Part shown: positions 1 to 8,200 of the stretch, piece after piece
Layout of the letters: each line of letters opens with the position of its first letter
How positions within the stretch are numbered: the stretch's first letter is position 1
DNA from: Clostridia bacterium
GTDB taxonomy: Bacteria; Bacillota; Clostridia; Christensenellales; CAG-138
Direction: 5' to 3'
DNA length: 49,811 nucleotides
NCBI GenBank assembly: GCA_017407205.1
Contig: JAFQXA010000023.1
Location: 1-49,811, forward strand
Position numbers and translations under genes: made by a program
The notes under the pieces: generated by a model
Seen by the model: the letters and a program-made list of their open reading frames with translations, nothing else
What the model was told of the DNA's origin: nothing
Database searches by the model: none

Positions 1-333
1 AGGCAGGGTTACCCTTGACTGACAAGATTGTCGCGCTGTTCTTCATTTTTGTCAAGCCACTTTCTGTAATATTTTTCCGAATACTATAATTCAGTTTATT
101 GTAGTACACAATATGCGGAATTGCAAGCCATAAAAGCGAAATTATTGTGAAATAAGAAGGAAAAATGACTCGTGTCGATTTTAAGTTGTCGCTAAATACC
201 GACATCTGAGAGAATTGACGCGTTTTTTTGATTTAGCCTCTTGATAAACGAACAAATGTTCTGTATAACGATATCTGTGGTTTGGTGCTTTATGCGGGAA
301 AGCCACAAAAACTGAAGGTGCTGACGGTTACTT
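1..333. other. Left edge with no convincing gene; possible decayed accessory DNA
   Basis: No open reading frame with a usable start lies here. On the minus strand short open stretches remain, one rich in hydrophobic residues near 100-170 and open to the left edge, but stop codons break them and none matches a family I recognise. A sigma-A-like minus-strand promoter may sit at 27-55 (TTGACA at 50-55, 17-bp spacer, GACAAT at 27-32), with the small palindrome GACAA-GA-TTGTC (21-32) over its -10. TGACGG occurs at 322, 354 and 363, the first and third copies as TGACGGTTAC. The region follows two damaged or small regulator genes, which fits a decayed mobile or defence module, but that is inference. 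Confidence 0.35.
249..262. promoter_or_regulatory. LexA/DinR box-like palindrome
   Basis: CGAAC-AAAT-GTTCT matches the Gram-positive SOS box pattern CGAAC-N4-GTTC, with a perfect GAAC-N4-GTTC core. No clear promoter or intact gene sits right next to it, so it may be a leftover from a lost SOS-controlled gene or chance. Confidence 0.3.
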
Positions 334-564
334 TTAGCACCCGATGACAGCGGTGACGGGAGTGACGGTTACCGCAGGATATCCTCTATTATTCGCAGCT
401 AACGGCAATTCATATTTTTCCGCACATTCAAGTATTAACGCTCTTCTTGTTTGAGCATGTGTATCATCTTCAACAATACCAAGACATCTTGCAATTTCTG
501 CTGATGTAATCGGATTTTTCTTTCCATTGTGCAAGAGAAGGATTTCTCTAATCTGTTCGAGCAT
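334..564 (-). CDS. Small winged-helix-like hypothetical protein, possibly C-terminally truncated
   Basis: A 76-residue protein of unknown function. Residues about 1-60 look like a small winged helix-turn-helix: an amphipathic N-terminal helix, then an ITSAEIARCLGI stretch typical of the second and third helices, then a wing-like NNRGY turn. The last dozen residues are a low-complexity Val/Thr/Pro run encoded by TGACGG repeats, unlike a normal domain end, so the gene may have lost its true C-terminus. It begins 2 bases after the stop of the preceding frameshifted XRE gene, whose last codons supply a GAGG ribosome binding site, so the two were an operon. Paired small regulators like these often accompany restriction-modification or mobile genes; here no partner enzyme is visible. 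Confidence 0.45.
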   Translation of the reverse strand: MLEQIREILLLHNGKKNPITSAEIARCLGIVEDDTHAQTRRALILECAEKYELPLAANNRGYPAVTVTPVTAVIGC

Positions 565-566
565 TT

Positions 567-775
567 TTATTCCTCTACAAACAGTTTGTAAGTTTCAATC
601 TCAAGTGCGTCTGCGATTTTTTGAATAGTATCAGCGAAATACTCCGGCGAAAACATTCAATATCACTAATGTAAGCCCTATGTAATCCACAAAGCTCTGC
701 AAACTTTTCCTGTGACACACCCTTGTCTGCGCGATATTTGCGTACATTCGTACCAAACACTTTAATAATATCCAT
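567..775 (-). pseudogene. XRE-family HTH regulator, frameshifted
   Basis: The first 47 or so codons encode a clear Cro/C1-type helix-turn-helix (NVRKYRADKGVSQEKFAEL, then HRAYISDIE, then an FRRSIS turn). After ISL the frame is lost and the reading continues as nonsense to a TAG at 575. In the +2 frame the expected tail resumes (DTIQKIADALEIE...TYKLFVEE) and ends in TAA at 567, so a single-base loss near 628-634 explains the break. The intact protein would be about 69 residues, the size of restriction-modification controller proteins, with the HRxYISDIE and YKLF signatures seen in that group. The start ATG has a GAGGTG ribosome binding site. Sequencing error is the main alternative to a real mutation. 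Confidence 0.7.
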
Positions 776-849
776 CGGCTACACCTCGACAAATTACTGC
801 ATATATTTTAATTTTAGGAACACAATAAGCCTACATACAATAAGTGTAT

Positions 850-925
850 GGTTGCATAACGAAAAAAGGTTGCATTGAAATGCAACCAAAAATCAAAAAC
901 GCAACTTTTGCAACCCAATGCAACC
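850..925. repeat. Cluster of five ATGCAACC/GGTTGCAT octamers
   Basis: GGTTGCAT occurs at 850-857 and 868-875. Its complement ATGCAACC occurs at 880-887 and 918-925, with the one-mismatch copy TTGCAACC at 908-915. Copies two and three form a perfect inverted repeat separated by TGAA. The block lies upstream of the frameshifted XRE gene, about 75-150 bases from its start codon, and could be its operator array, a set of iterons or an attachment site. There is no gene in 776-990. Confidence 0.55.
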
Positions 926-952
926 CGTATCAAAAAATGCGTTTGTAACCAG

Positions 953-980
953 AAAAAGTCCATTTTAAATGGACTTTTTT
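953..980. terminator. Bidirectional rho-independent terminator
   Basis: GTCCATTT (958-965) pairs with AAATGGAC (967-974), flanked by an A-run on the left and a T-run on the right. It lies 10 bases beyond the stop of the tetR gene and would terminate it. Confidence 0.75.
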
Positions 981-990
981 CTTTTGCAGT

Positions 991-1509
991 TTACCTGCCT
1001 CTGTATTCCTGTTTCAAAACTTCTGCCATTTCTTCGGGAGATTCCTTGCACCCGTCTGTAAGCCATAATTTTATAATTGCGTTCAAACCGTTTCTGAAAA
1101 ATTCAACATGGTATTTAATATTAGCAGTCACATTTTCCTTTTCTGCTCGTTTGGCATCATATTTTGAAATGAGATGCTTGTCATCATAGCATAATTTGAA
1201 ATATGTCTTGTAAAAAAGCTGATTTTCTTTAATATGTGTAAACATCTTTAAAGCACCGCTTCGCTCATTAAAGTAATCATAATCGGCAAACAGATTACTG
1301 AATTCCTTTTCGAGTTTTTCTCTCGTTTTGTCAGCAAGGTCAAATATATCAAGGTAATTTGCATAAAATGTACTGCGATTAAGTCCTGTTGCTTTAATAA
1401 TATCCGAAACAGAGATATTTTTAATGTCATGCGATTGCAGCAGTTTGATAAAAGCCTTTTCTATTTTATCCTGCGAATCCCTTCGGCGTTTATTGTTCTT
1501 TACATTCAT
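991..1509 (-). CDS. TetR/AcrR-family transcriptional regulator
   Basis: A 172-residue DNA-binding repressor type. Residues about 8-55 form the TetR helix-turn-helix (DKIEKAFIKLLQ, then ISVSDIIKATGLNRSTFYANY, then DIFDLADKTREKL). The remaining helical part has a C-terminal arrangement common in clostridial TetR proteins that control neighbouring membrane genes. A GGAG ribosome binding site precedes the ATG. It is transcribed divergently from the two membrane-protein genes at 1631-2805. The 121-base gap between them carries a 7-bp palindrome placed on the rightward promoter, so autoregulation and repression of the membrane pair are likely. The ligand cannot be predicted. Confidence 0.88.
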   Translation of the reverse strand: MNVKNNKRRRDSQDKIEKAFIKLLQSHDIKNISVSDIIKATGLNRSTFYANYLDIFDLADKTREKLEKEFSNLFADYDYFNERSGALKMFTHIKENQLFYKTYFKLCYDDKHLISKYDAKRAEKENVTANIKYHVEFFRNGLNAIIKLWLTDGCKESPEEMAEVLKQEYRGR

Positions 1510-1523
1510 GCTGTTCTCCTATT

Positions 1524-1580
1524 ATTCCAACACTTGTTTTGATTTTGATGATTGTTTTGGAATATTTAAGATATTATACT
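1524..1580 (+). promoter_or_regulatory. Rightward promoter with palindromic TetR operator candidate
   Basis: TTGTTT (1552-1557), a 17-bp spacer and TATACT (1575-1580) make a good sigma-A promoter for the membrane gene pair. ATTCCAA (1524-1530) and TTGGAAT (1557-1563) form an inverted repeat with copies 33 bp apart, about three helical turns. The right arm falls at the -35/spacer boundary. The direct repeat TTGTTTTG at 1534 and 1552 is a second possible contact. Confidence 0.55.
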
Positions 1581-1630
1581 GTAAACATAATAACAACACA
1601 AGTGACGGTTTAATGAAAGGAGAGTAAAAT

Positions 1631-1999
1631 ATGAAAAAGAGTAGTTTTATTGCATTGATAATGGGAACTCTGGGCGGATTGTTGTTTGCACTCGGAATGT
1701 GTATGTGCCTTCTCCCGGAGTGGAACGCCTTTAAAGCGGGTATAATCCTTGGCTGTGTCGGTATTGTTCTTGGTGTTATTACAATACTTACATGGTGCAA
1801 GATGGAAAATAAGAAACTACCTGAGATGAACGGGAAAACTATATTCCGTATCATTTACGGAATTGTTGCCGCTTTGGTATTTGGCACCGGTATGTGCATG
1901 TGTCTTATATGGCAGCAAATTGTGTTTGGAACGCTCGTCGGTTTACTTGGCATAATTATGTTGATAGCGCTTATACCGATGATTAAAGGCATTAAATGA
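1631..1999 (+). CDS. Small four-helix membrane protein with internal duplication
   Basis: A 122-residue integral membrane protein of unknown function. It has four hydrophobic segments (about 5-27, 35-55, 73-95, 97-118). The two halves repeat one another: LLFALGMCMCLLPEW near 17-31 and ALVFGTGMCMCLIWQ near 81-95 share the rare GMCMCL motif, each on the first helix of its half. The cysteine pair could bind metal or form disulfides; this is speculation. AAAGGAG precedes the start. The stop overlaps the next gene by ATGA, so the two are translationally coupled. It is probably controlled by the divergent TetR regulator. Confidence 0.8.
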   Translation: MKKSSFIALIMGTLGGLLFALGMCMCLLPEWNAFKAGIILGCVGIVLGVITILTWCKMENKKLPEMNGKTIFRIIYGIVAALVFGTGMCMCLIWQQIVFGTLVGLLGIIMLIALIPMIKGIK

Positions 2000-2805
2000 A
2001 GATATTTGAACTTGTAAGAACTTCTTATGCAAGTCTTGCCTTTAACTTTGTTTATGCACTGCCTAATTGTATTGTAGGCTTTATCGAACATTCGTGGTGG
2101 TTTCTTACAGTAGGTGTGTATCACGCCATCCTCGCAATAACCCGTTTTTCTATATTGCAAATCAAACGTAAAGCACACGGAAATTATGATATCGAGTTCT
2201 TTGCAATACGCGTTACAGGCATACTGTTGATAGTGCTTTCCTTTTGCATAATTGGTATGAATATTCTGTCTGCATTAAAAGAACGTGGTACAGTTTTTAG
2301 AGAAATCATTATGATTGCCATTGCAACATATACATTTGCAAAAATAACAATAGCAATCACAGGAATGATAAAAGCAAAACATACATTTTCGCCGGTATTA
2401 AAAACACTGAGAAATATATCCTTGGCAGATGCGTGTGTTTCAGTTTACACACTGCAACGCTCTATGCTTGTGTCTTTTGAAGGCATGGAAGCATCTCAAA
2501 TTCAACTGTTTAATATTTTGACAGGCACAGCAGTCTTTATCATTGTGCTGTTACTTGGAATAAATCTGATTGGAGGAAAATATACAGATATGGTTAAATC
2601 AAAAATCGCAAAAACAAACGAAAAAATTGCAGAAGCAATAACTGACGGATACAAGAAAGTTGAAGACGGTATTGTAAACGGCTATAAGAAAATCGAGCAG
2701 GGTGTAGTTGAAGGTTACACCAAAATTGAGGATAAATTTGTAGAGGCATACCTTGCAAAAGACGGTGAAACAGTTGAAGAAGCAAAGGAAAGACTAAAGA
2801 AATAA
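1996..2805 (+). CDS. Membrane protein with C-terminal 11-residue repeats
   Basis: A 269-residue protein of unknown function. Hydrophobic segments near 13-30, 35-50, 72-92, 105-122 and 172-192 predict about five membrane helices. From about residue 200 the protein is soluble and charged, built of an 11-residue repeat: DGYKKVEDGIV, NGYKKIEQGVV, EGYTKIEDKFV, EAYLAKDGETV. Such undecad repeats form long amphipathic helices that can lie on membranes. I have seen this type of tail only in uncharacterised clostridial proteins. It overlaps the upstream small membrane protein by 4 bases and probably shares the TetR-controlled promoter. A complex with that protein is plausible but unproven. Confidence 0.75.
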   Translation: MKIFELVRTSYASLAFNFVYALPNCIVGFIEHSWWFLTVGVYHAILAITRFSILQIKRKAHGNYDIEFFAIRVTGILLIVLSFCIIGMNILSALKERGTVFREIIMIAIATYTFAKITIAITGMIKAKHTFSPVLKTLRNISLADACVSVYTLQRSMLVSFEGMEASQIQLFNILTGTAVFIIVLLLGINLIGGKYTDMVKSKIAKTNEKIAEAITDGYKKVEDGIVNGYKKIEQGVVEGYTKIEDKFVEAYLAKDGETVEEAKERLKK

Positions 2806-2882
2806 GCTTTACTTTTTAGTTGTTAGTGCAAAAACATATAAGCTGTGTTATTCTTAGAGTATAACTTTCATGTGAGGTTTAT

Positions 2883-3620
2883 ATGAAGCACAAAGAATAT
2901 GTACGCATTACAAAAAGTGCAGATACTGCTTTTTTGTTTATTCACGGTATCATGGGCTCGCCAAATCATTTCAAGGATTTTGTTGCACTTTTGCCCGATA
3001 ATGTTTCTGTGATAAATATGCTCCTTGACGGTCACGGAAAAACCGTCAAGGACTTTTCTTGCTCATCTATGGAAAAGTGGAAAACACAAGTGAACGAGAA
3101 AGTTGACTTTCTTTTAAGCTCTCACAAGAACATTATAATTGTCGGTCACTCGATGGGTACGCTTTTCGCGATAGAGCAGGCAGTCTTGCATCCTGATAGA
3201 ATCAAATCACTTTTCCTGCTCTCAACACCGCTTAAAATATCGGTTAAAGCACATAAATCAATGGAATCAATCAAGGTATCACTCGGATTAAAGTATGATG
3301 CAAACAATCCTAAAATCATTGCTGCGCAAAATACAAACAGTATACAAAGCGATAAATGCATATGGCGTTATTTTGGGGTTGTCCCCCGTTTTCTTGAGCT
3401 GTTTCGTGAGATTAAGCACACAAGGGATATCACATCAAAAATTTCTGTTCCTTGCAATGTATTTCTTTCAAGGCATGATGAGGTTGTTTCAATGTCAAGT
3501 GCCAGGTTTTTAAAAGGTAATGCCAATATAAAGATTCACATATTAGAAAATTCAGGGCATTATTATTACCCTAAAAACGACAAGGACTATGTTTTGTCAG
3601 AATTTAAGAATCTAATATAA
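2883..3620 (+). CDS. Alpha/beta hydrolase (monoacylglycerol lipase/carboxylesterase-like)
   Basis: A 245-residue cytoplasmic serine hydrolase. The oxyanion region FIHGIMGSPNHF is near 18-30, the nucleophile elbow GHSMGT puts the catalytic serine near 90, an acidic residue sits in SRHDEVVSM near 200-205, and the catalytic histidine is in NSGHYYYP near 226. No signal peptide is seen. This arrangement matches the small esterase/monoacylglycerol lipase group; the physiological substrate is unknown. GAGG lies 7 bases before the ATG. It sits alone between the TetR-linked pair and a terminator, so it may have its own promoter in the 77-base gap, although none is obvious. Confidence 0.85.
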   Translation: MKHKEYVRITKSADTAFLFIHGIMGSPNHFKDFVALLPDNVSVINMLLDGHGKTVKDFSCSSMEKWKTQVNEKVDFLLSSHKNIIIVGHSMGTLFAIEQAVLHPDRIKSLFLLSTPLKISVKAHKSMESIKVSLGLKYDANNPKIIAAQNTNSIQSDKCIWRYFGVVPRFLELFREIKHTRDITSKISVPCNVFLSRHDEVVSMSSARFLKGNANIKIHILENSGHYYYPKNDKDYVLSEFKNLI

Positions 3621-3643
3621 AAAAGCACTTTCGTGCTTTTTTT
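3619..3643. terminator. Bidirectional terminator between convergent genes
   Basis: AAAAGCAC-TTTC-GTGCTTTT with flanking A- and T-runs, between the hydrolase gene (plus) and the flavin reductase-rubredoxin gene (minus). Confidence 0.85.
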
Positions 3644-3652
3644 GATTTCAGT

Positions 3653-4300
3653 TTATTCTATTGGCTCAAAGTATTCAGCACCATGCTTGCACCATGGGCA
3701 AATAAAATCTTCGGGCAATGTTTCGTCTTCATGAATATAGCCGCAAATTGTGCAGACATAACCTTTTACCTTTTTATTGGGCTGTGGCTTTATGTTTTTA
3801 TGATAATACGCATATGTTGCAGAAGCAGTATCAGACAGCACTCTTGCTTCCGTCACGCTTGCTATAAACAAAGTATGCGTTATGCAATCAACAGTTTCGA
3901 GAACTTTCATACTCAAGACAGCATTTGTATTTTCTTTTATATAGCGTATGCCGTTTGAAGTTCTGTCCTCAGGCAACCCTGCAAACTTGTCAGTATCTCT
4001 TCCGCTGTGAAAGCCAAAACGCTCAAATAAATCGAATTTTGCTTTTTCGGAGATTACAGAAACATTGAACTCGCCCGTGTTCATAATCATATCGTGGGTG
4101 AAATTGTTTTTATTAACAGCTATTGATACTATTCTGCTTGGTGCTTCACTGATCTGAGTTACAGTATTGATTATACAGCCGTTATCCTTATCACCATCTT
4201 TGGCAGTAAGTACAAACAGTCCATACGAAAGCTTGAAAAAAGCTTCTTTTTCTATCTTGTTTTCATCAAAATTAATACTAGTAAGCTTTGTTTTCAACAT
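3653..4300 (-). CDS. hrb: High-molecular-weight rubredoxin: flavin reductase-rubredoxin fusion
   Basis: A 215-residue electron carrier. Residues about 8-165 are a flavin reductase-like FMN-binding domain (YGLFVLTAKDG, then NNFTHDMIMNTGEFNVSVIS). Residues about 178-215 are a rubredoxin with both iron-ligand pairs, CTICGY and CPWC, around EDETLPEDF. In clostridia such proteins carry electrons from NADH to flavodiiron proteins that reduce oxygen or nitric oxide; that role is from family knowledge. No flavodiiron partner is next to it here. AAAGGGG precedes the start, and an extended -10 promoter lies just upstream, so it is probably its own unit although it follows ftsY. Confidence 0.88.
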   Translation of the reverse strand: MLKTKLTSINFDENKIEKEAFFKLSYGLFVLTAKDGDKDNGCIINTVTQISEAPSRIVSIAVNKNNFTHDMIMNTGEFNVSVISEKAKFDLFERFGFHSGRDTDKFAGLPEDRTSNGIRYIKENTNAVLSMKVLETVDCITHTLFIASVTEARVLSDTASATYAYYHKNIKPQPNKKVKGYVCTICGYIHEDETLPEDFICPWCKHGAEYFEPIE

Positions 4301-4312
4301 TTAAACAACCCC

Positions 4313-4330
4313 TTTCTTTAATTATAGCAC
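4313..4330 (-). promoter_or_regulatory. Extended -10 promoter for the hrb-like gene
   Basis: On the minus strand TGC-TATAAT (TATAAT at 4321-4326) is a perfect extended -10 about 20 bases upstream of the start codon. No good -35 is seen. It lies in the 43-base gap after ftsY. Confidence 0.5.
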
Positions 4331-4343
4331 GTCAAGCCTTTGA

Positions 4344-5264
4344 TTATTCTTTGTCCTTGCCTAAAAGTGCACTTGCAAATGCATCGGGATCAAACTCAAG
4401 CAAATCATCAATTCCTTCGCCAACACCGACAAATCTTACAGGAATTTGTAACTCTTCTTTTACTGCAACGGCTACACCGCCCTTTGCGGTACCGTCAAGC
4501 TTTGTAAGAATAATACCGGTAAGGTTTGCAGCCTCCTTGAACGCTTTTGCCTGCATAAGTGCATTCTGCCCCGTTGTTGCATCAATTACCAAAAGAACCT
4601 CTGTCCTTACATCGGGCAATTCCCTTGACAGAACACGGCAAATCTTCTCAAGCTCATTCATAAGATTTTTCTTATTGTGAAGTCTACCGGCAGTATCGCA
4701 CAAAAGAATATCTTTGTTTTTTGCTTTGAAGGATGCTGCTGCATCAAATACAACAGCCGCAGGATCTGCCCCCTCAGCGTGCTTTATTATAGGAACCTCT
4801 GCACGCTCAGACCATACAGTAAGCTGTTCAGCTGCTGCTGCACGGAATGTATCCGCTGCTGCCATAACTATTTCATTACCGCGTGATTTGTAGTAAAGAG
4901 CAAGCTTACCTATGGAAGTAGTCTTTCCTACACCGTTCACGCCTACTATAAGTAAAACAGCCTTTTCATTTTTGCCAACGAATTCTGTTTCAGGACGCAT
5001 GGTATCCGCAAGTATTTTTACAAGTACCTCTTTTGCCTCAGTGCGAGTTTTTATTCGTTCGTCCGATATTCTTTCACGTAATTCGTCAACTATTTTTTCA
5101 ACTGTAATCATACCCATATCAGCTACTATCATAGCCTCTTCGAGCTCTTCATAAAACTCCTCGGTAATCCTGTCCTCACCGCCGAAAATATTCGCAAGCA
5201 AACCGCCACCTGTTTTGCTTAAGCCTTGCTTTAATTTCTGAAAAAATCCAGGTTTTTTATCCAT
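4344..5264 (-). CDS. ftsY: Signal recognition particle receptor FtsY
   Basis: A 306-residue SRP receptor GTPase that docks ribosome-SRP complexes at the membrane. It has the N domain (residues about 1-90) and the G domain with all motifs: GVNGVGKTT near 108 (P-loop), DTFRAAAAEQL near 137, DTAGRLHNK near 190 and TKLDG near 255. The acidic A domain of proteobacterial FtsY is absent, as is normal in Firmicutes. Its ATG overlaps the smc stop by 8 bases, so it is translationally coupled to smc. The smc-ftsY order is the standard firmicute arrangement; ffh is not in the window. Confidence 0.97.
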   Translation of the reverse strand: MDKKPGFFQKLKQGLSKTGGGLLANIFGGEDRITEEFYEELEEAMIVADMGMITVEKIVDELRERISDERIKTRTEAKEVLVKILADTMRPETEFVGKNEKAVLLIVGVNGVGKTTSIGKLALYYKSRGNEIVMAAADTFRAAAAEQLTVWSERAEVPIIKHAEGADPAAVVFDAAASFKAKNKDILLCDTAGRLHNKKNLMNELEKICRVLSRELPDVRTEVLLVIDATTGQNALMQAKAFKEAANLTGIILTKLDGTAKGGVAVAVKEELQIPVRFVGVGEGIDDLLEFDPDAFASALLGKDKE

Positions 5265-8200
5265 TTTTCAACATCTCACCTTCATCGAATTTTGCCGACA
5301 CAATCTTTGATATGCCTTTTTCTTCCATTGCAACACCATAAAGCGCATTACATACTTCCATGCTACCCTTTCTGTGCGTTATAAGTATGAATTGCGTATC
5401 TGAAGAATAATTCTTTATATAGCGTGCAAAATTTGATACATTAGCTTCATCAAGTGATGATTCAATTTCATCAAGTATACAAAATGCAGTAGGCTTCAGC
5501 TTTAATATTGCAAAGAGCAATGCTATAGCCGTCAAAGCTCTTTCACCGCCTGATAATAGCGATAACAACTGCATTTTCTTTCCGGGAGGTCTTGCAATAA
5601 TATCTATATCACAATTCAAAATATCATTTTTATCTGAGAGCACAAGCTCTGCATGGCCGCCTCCAAACAGCTCTGCGAAAACCTGGGTAAAGTTTGCCTG
5701 AATAAGCTCAAACTTTTCAGCAAACTCATCCTTCATTGCATCCATAAGTTCGCATATGAGTTTTCTCAAATCGTTTTCTGCACGGGTCAAGTCATTATAC
5801 TGAAGTGACAAAGCGTCAAAACGTTCTTTTGTGGTACGATAGTCCTCAATTGACGATATATTTACATCACCTATTGCGCGAATATCCTGTCTTAACTGAC
5901 CAACTCGTGCACTTGCACTTGCCAAAGAAATCTCTTTCTTAAACGGTAATGCGTTTTCATATGTAAGCTCATAATCCTGCCAAATCTTATCCGTCATATT
6001 GGCAATCTCAAGCTTGAGTTTTGTAAGATTCAACTCGGATTTATGACTTCTTTCCTGTGTAGAGGCAAGTTGAGAAGCCATTGTGTCTTTCTTTTGTCTT
6101 AACTCAAAAAGTCGCTTCTCGCATGATTCTCGCTCGTTACTCTTGTTTGCAATGGCCTTATTTACTTTTGCAACCTCTTCTTCGTCAGCTTGAAGCTTTA
6201 TATTATTATCTTCAAGCTGTTTATTAAGAGCATCTATCTCTGCCTTCTGCTTCTTCTCCAAATCGCTGTCCGATGCAATCATACGTTCTATTGCGCTGAT
6301 TTCACGCATAAGCCTTGAAGTTTCATTTTCAAGATTTTTAAACTCCTTCTCCAGCGAAACAAGTTCAAGACGACATGCAGTTTCTTCATCGCCAACAGTT
6401 AAAAGCTCTTTTTTAAGCAAAGCAAGTTCTTTATGATCATTCTTTATCTCATCATCTGTAACAATGTTTTCGTTTGACAAAGTTTCCTGTTCTATCTTTG
6501 CCAATGCACATTGCTCATCTATATCGTTTATATCGTCATTTATACGGCTCTTTTCAAGCTCCATTTTTCCTATAGCTGCATTCTTTTCATTAAAATAAAC
6601 ATTGATAATATCAAGCTTTTCTTCCTGCTTTGCAAGCTCAACATTCTGTTTTTCATAATCTTCCGACAAAAGTGAAAGCGATTTCGTTGAATTTTCAGCT
6701 TCAAGCTTTTTGTCTTTAATAGCTTTTCTGTCAGCTTCAAGCTGTTTTTTGAGCTTTTCGGAATTAACCACAAGGTCATTAATTTCACGTTCTCTGCCCA
6801 AGAGTGTGAACTCACGCTTTTGTATGCTGCCGCCCGTCATAGCACCGCCCGGAGCTACAATATCCCCCTGTAAGGTTGCTATTCTGAAGCTTGATGATGC
6901 CAAACGGCTTATTCTTATAGCAGAATCAATGTCGCGAACTATGGCAGTCCTGCCCAAAAGGTTCTCAAAAACACCCCTGTATTCTTCTTGGAACGAGATA
7001 AGATCCGATGCTATGCCAATAAAGCCATCGTCACCATTGCAAGCTTCAAATTCAGCCTTATCGAGCGTTCTTGAGCGCATCAACGAGATGGGCAACATTG
7101 TAGCTCTGCCGTAATTGTTTCGTCTTAAATACTCGATAACATACTTTGCATCTTCTTCCGTATTGGTTACGATATTTTGCAAAGAAGTATTGAGCGAGTT
7201 CTCGATAGCAACTTCATACTCTTTGGGGACCTGCATAAGCTCTGCAACTACACCGCAAATCGAGTTTTTAAGCTGTGAATTGCGTTTTCTGTCATCGAAC
7301 AATCGACGGACACTTGAAAGATAGCCTTCATGAGCTTCTTTCATTTCTTTCAAAACATTTATTCTTGAAAGCATCGCTTCAAGTGCCTGTTCATTTTTAC
7401 TTATCGATTCCTGAGCAGAGATTATAGTTCCGTTAGCTTCATTTATTGAGTTTATAAGCTCTTTTCGCTTTTGCTGTATTGTATCTACTTTTTCTTTTAA
7501 TTCATTATACAGCGACAAAGCCTGTGCACGCTCTGAATCAAGACCTGCACCACCGCTTATAGCATTGTTATATTCGTCATCAAGTGTAGCTAACCTCTCA
7601 ACAAGAGTCTCACGTATTGCCTCAAGCCTTGATATGCGGCTCTTTGCATCACTCAAACGGTTCAAAGCGGCAATAACACTTGCTTTTCGCGTTTCAATCA
7701 ACTCTTCTTTTTTAGCAACCTTTAATTCCAGCTCTTCTCTTTTCTTTGTAATAGTTGAAAGCTTTTCTTCTTTTTCATGATAGATAAGTCTGAAATCAGA
7801 AGCACTATTTGTAGATTCAGATGAACTTTTGTGTAAAGAAGCCAATTTTTCGGAGTTTTCATGTATACGTTCTCCAATATTTTTAAGCTCTTTATTTGCG
7901 ACGATGATTCGTTCACGGATAAGATTTGATTCACCACTGTTTTTTGTAGCATCGGATGTTGAAGACAAGAGCTTATTTTGAAGCTCTGAAATAGCCAAGT
8001 TTATTACACGCTCATTTTCCTCAGCTTCAACGCACGCATCATTAACGACGGCAAGCGACGCAGTAAGCTTCTCTATTTCTGTTGAAAACTGCTCGATTGC
8101 TAAAGAAAGAGCTTCCGTCTTCTCAACTGACCTATCGTATTGTTGCAAGAATATGTTTATTTCAAGCTCTTTAAGCTCCTCACGAAGTGCAAGGAATTTT

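Noticed and set aside
567..775. Programmed frameshift in the XRE gene
   Set aside because: No slippery heptamer or stimulating structure is seen at the break, and such small regulators are not known to use recoding; mutation or read error is simpler.
850..925. CRISPR array
   Set aside because: The repeats are only 8 bases, in both orientations and with irregular spacing; no spacers and no cas genes.
875..1189. Plus-strand 104-codon reading frame over the octamer cluster and the tetR 3' end
   Set aside because: It has no ribosome binding site, is built from the repeat and terminator sequence, and runs antisense to the well-supported tetR gene.
1522..2178. Minus-strand frames opposite the two membrane-protein genes
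   Set aside because: They are antisense shadows of hydrophobic genes, with no family match and no ribosome binding sites.
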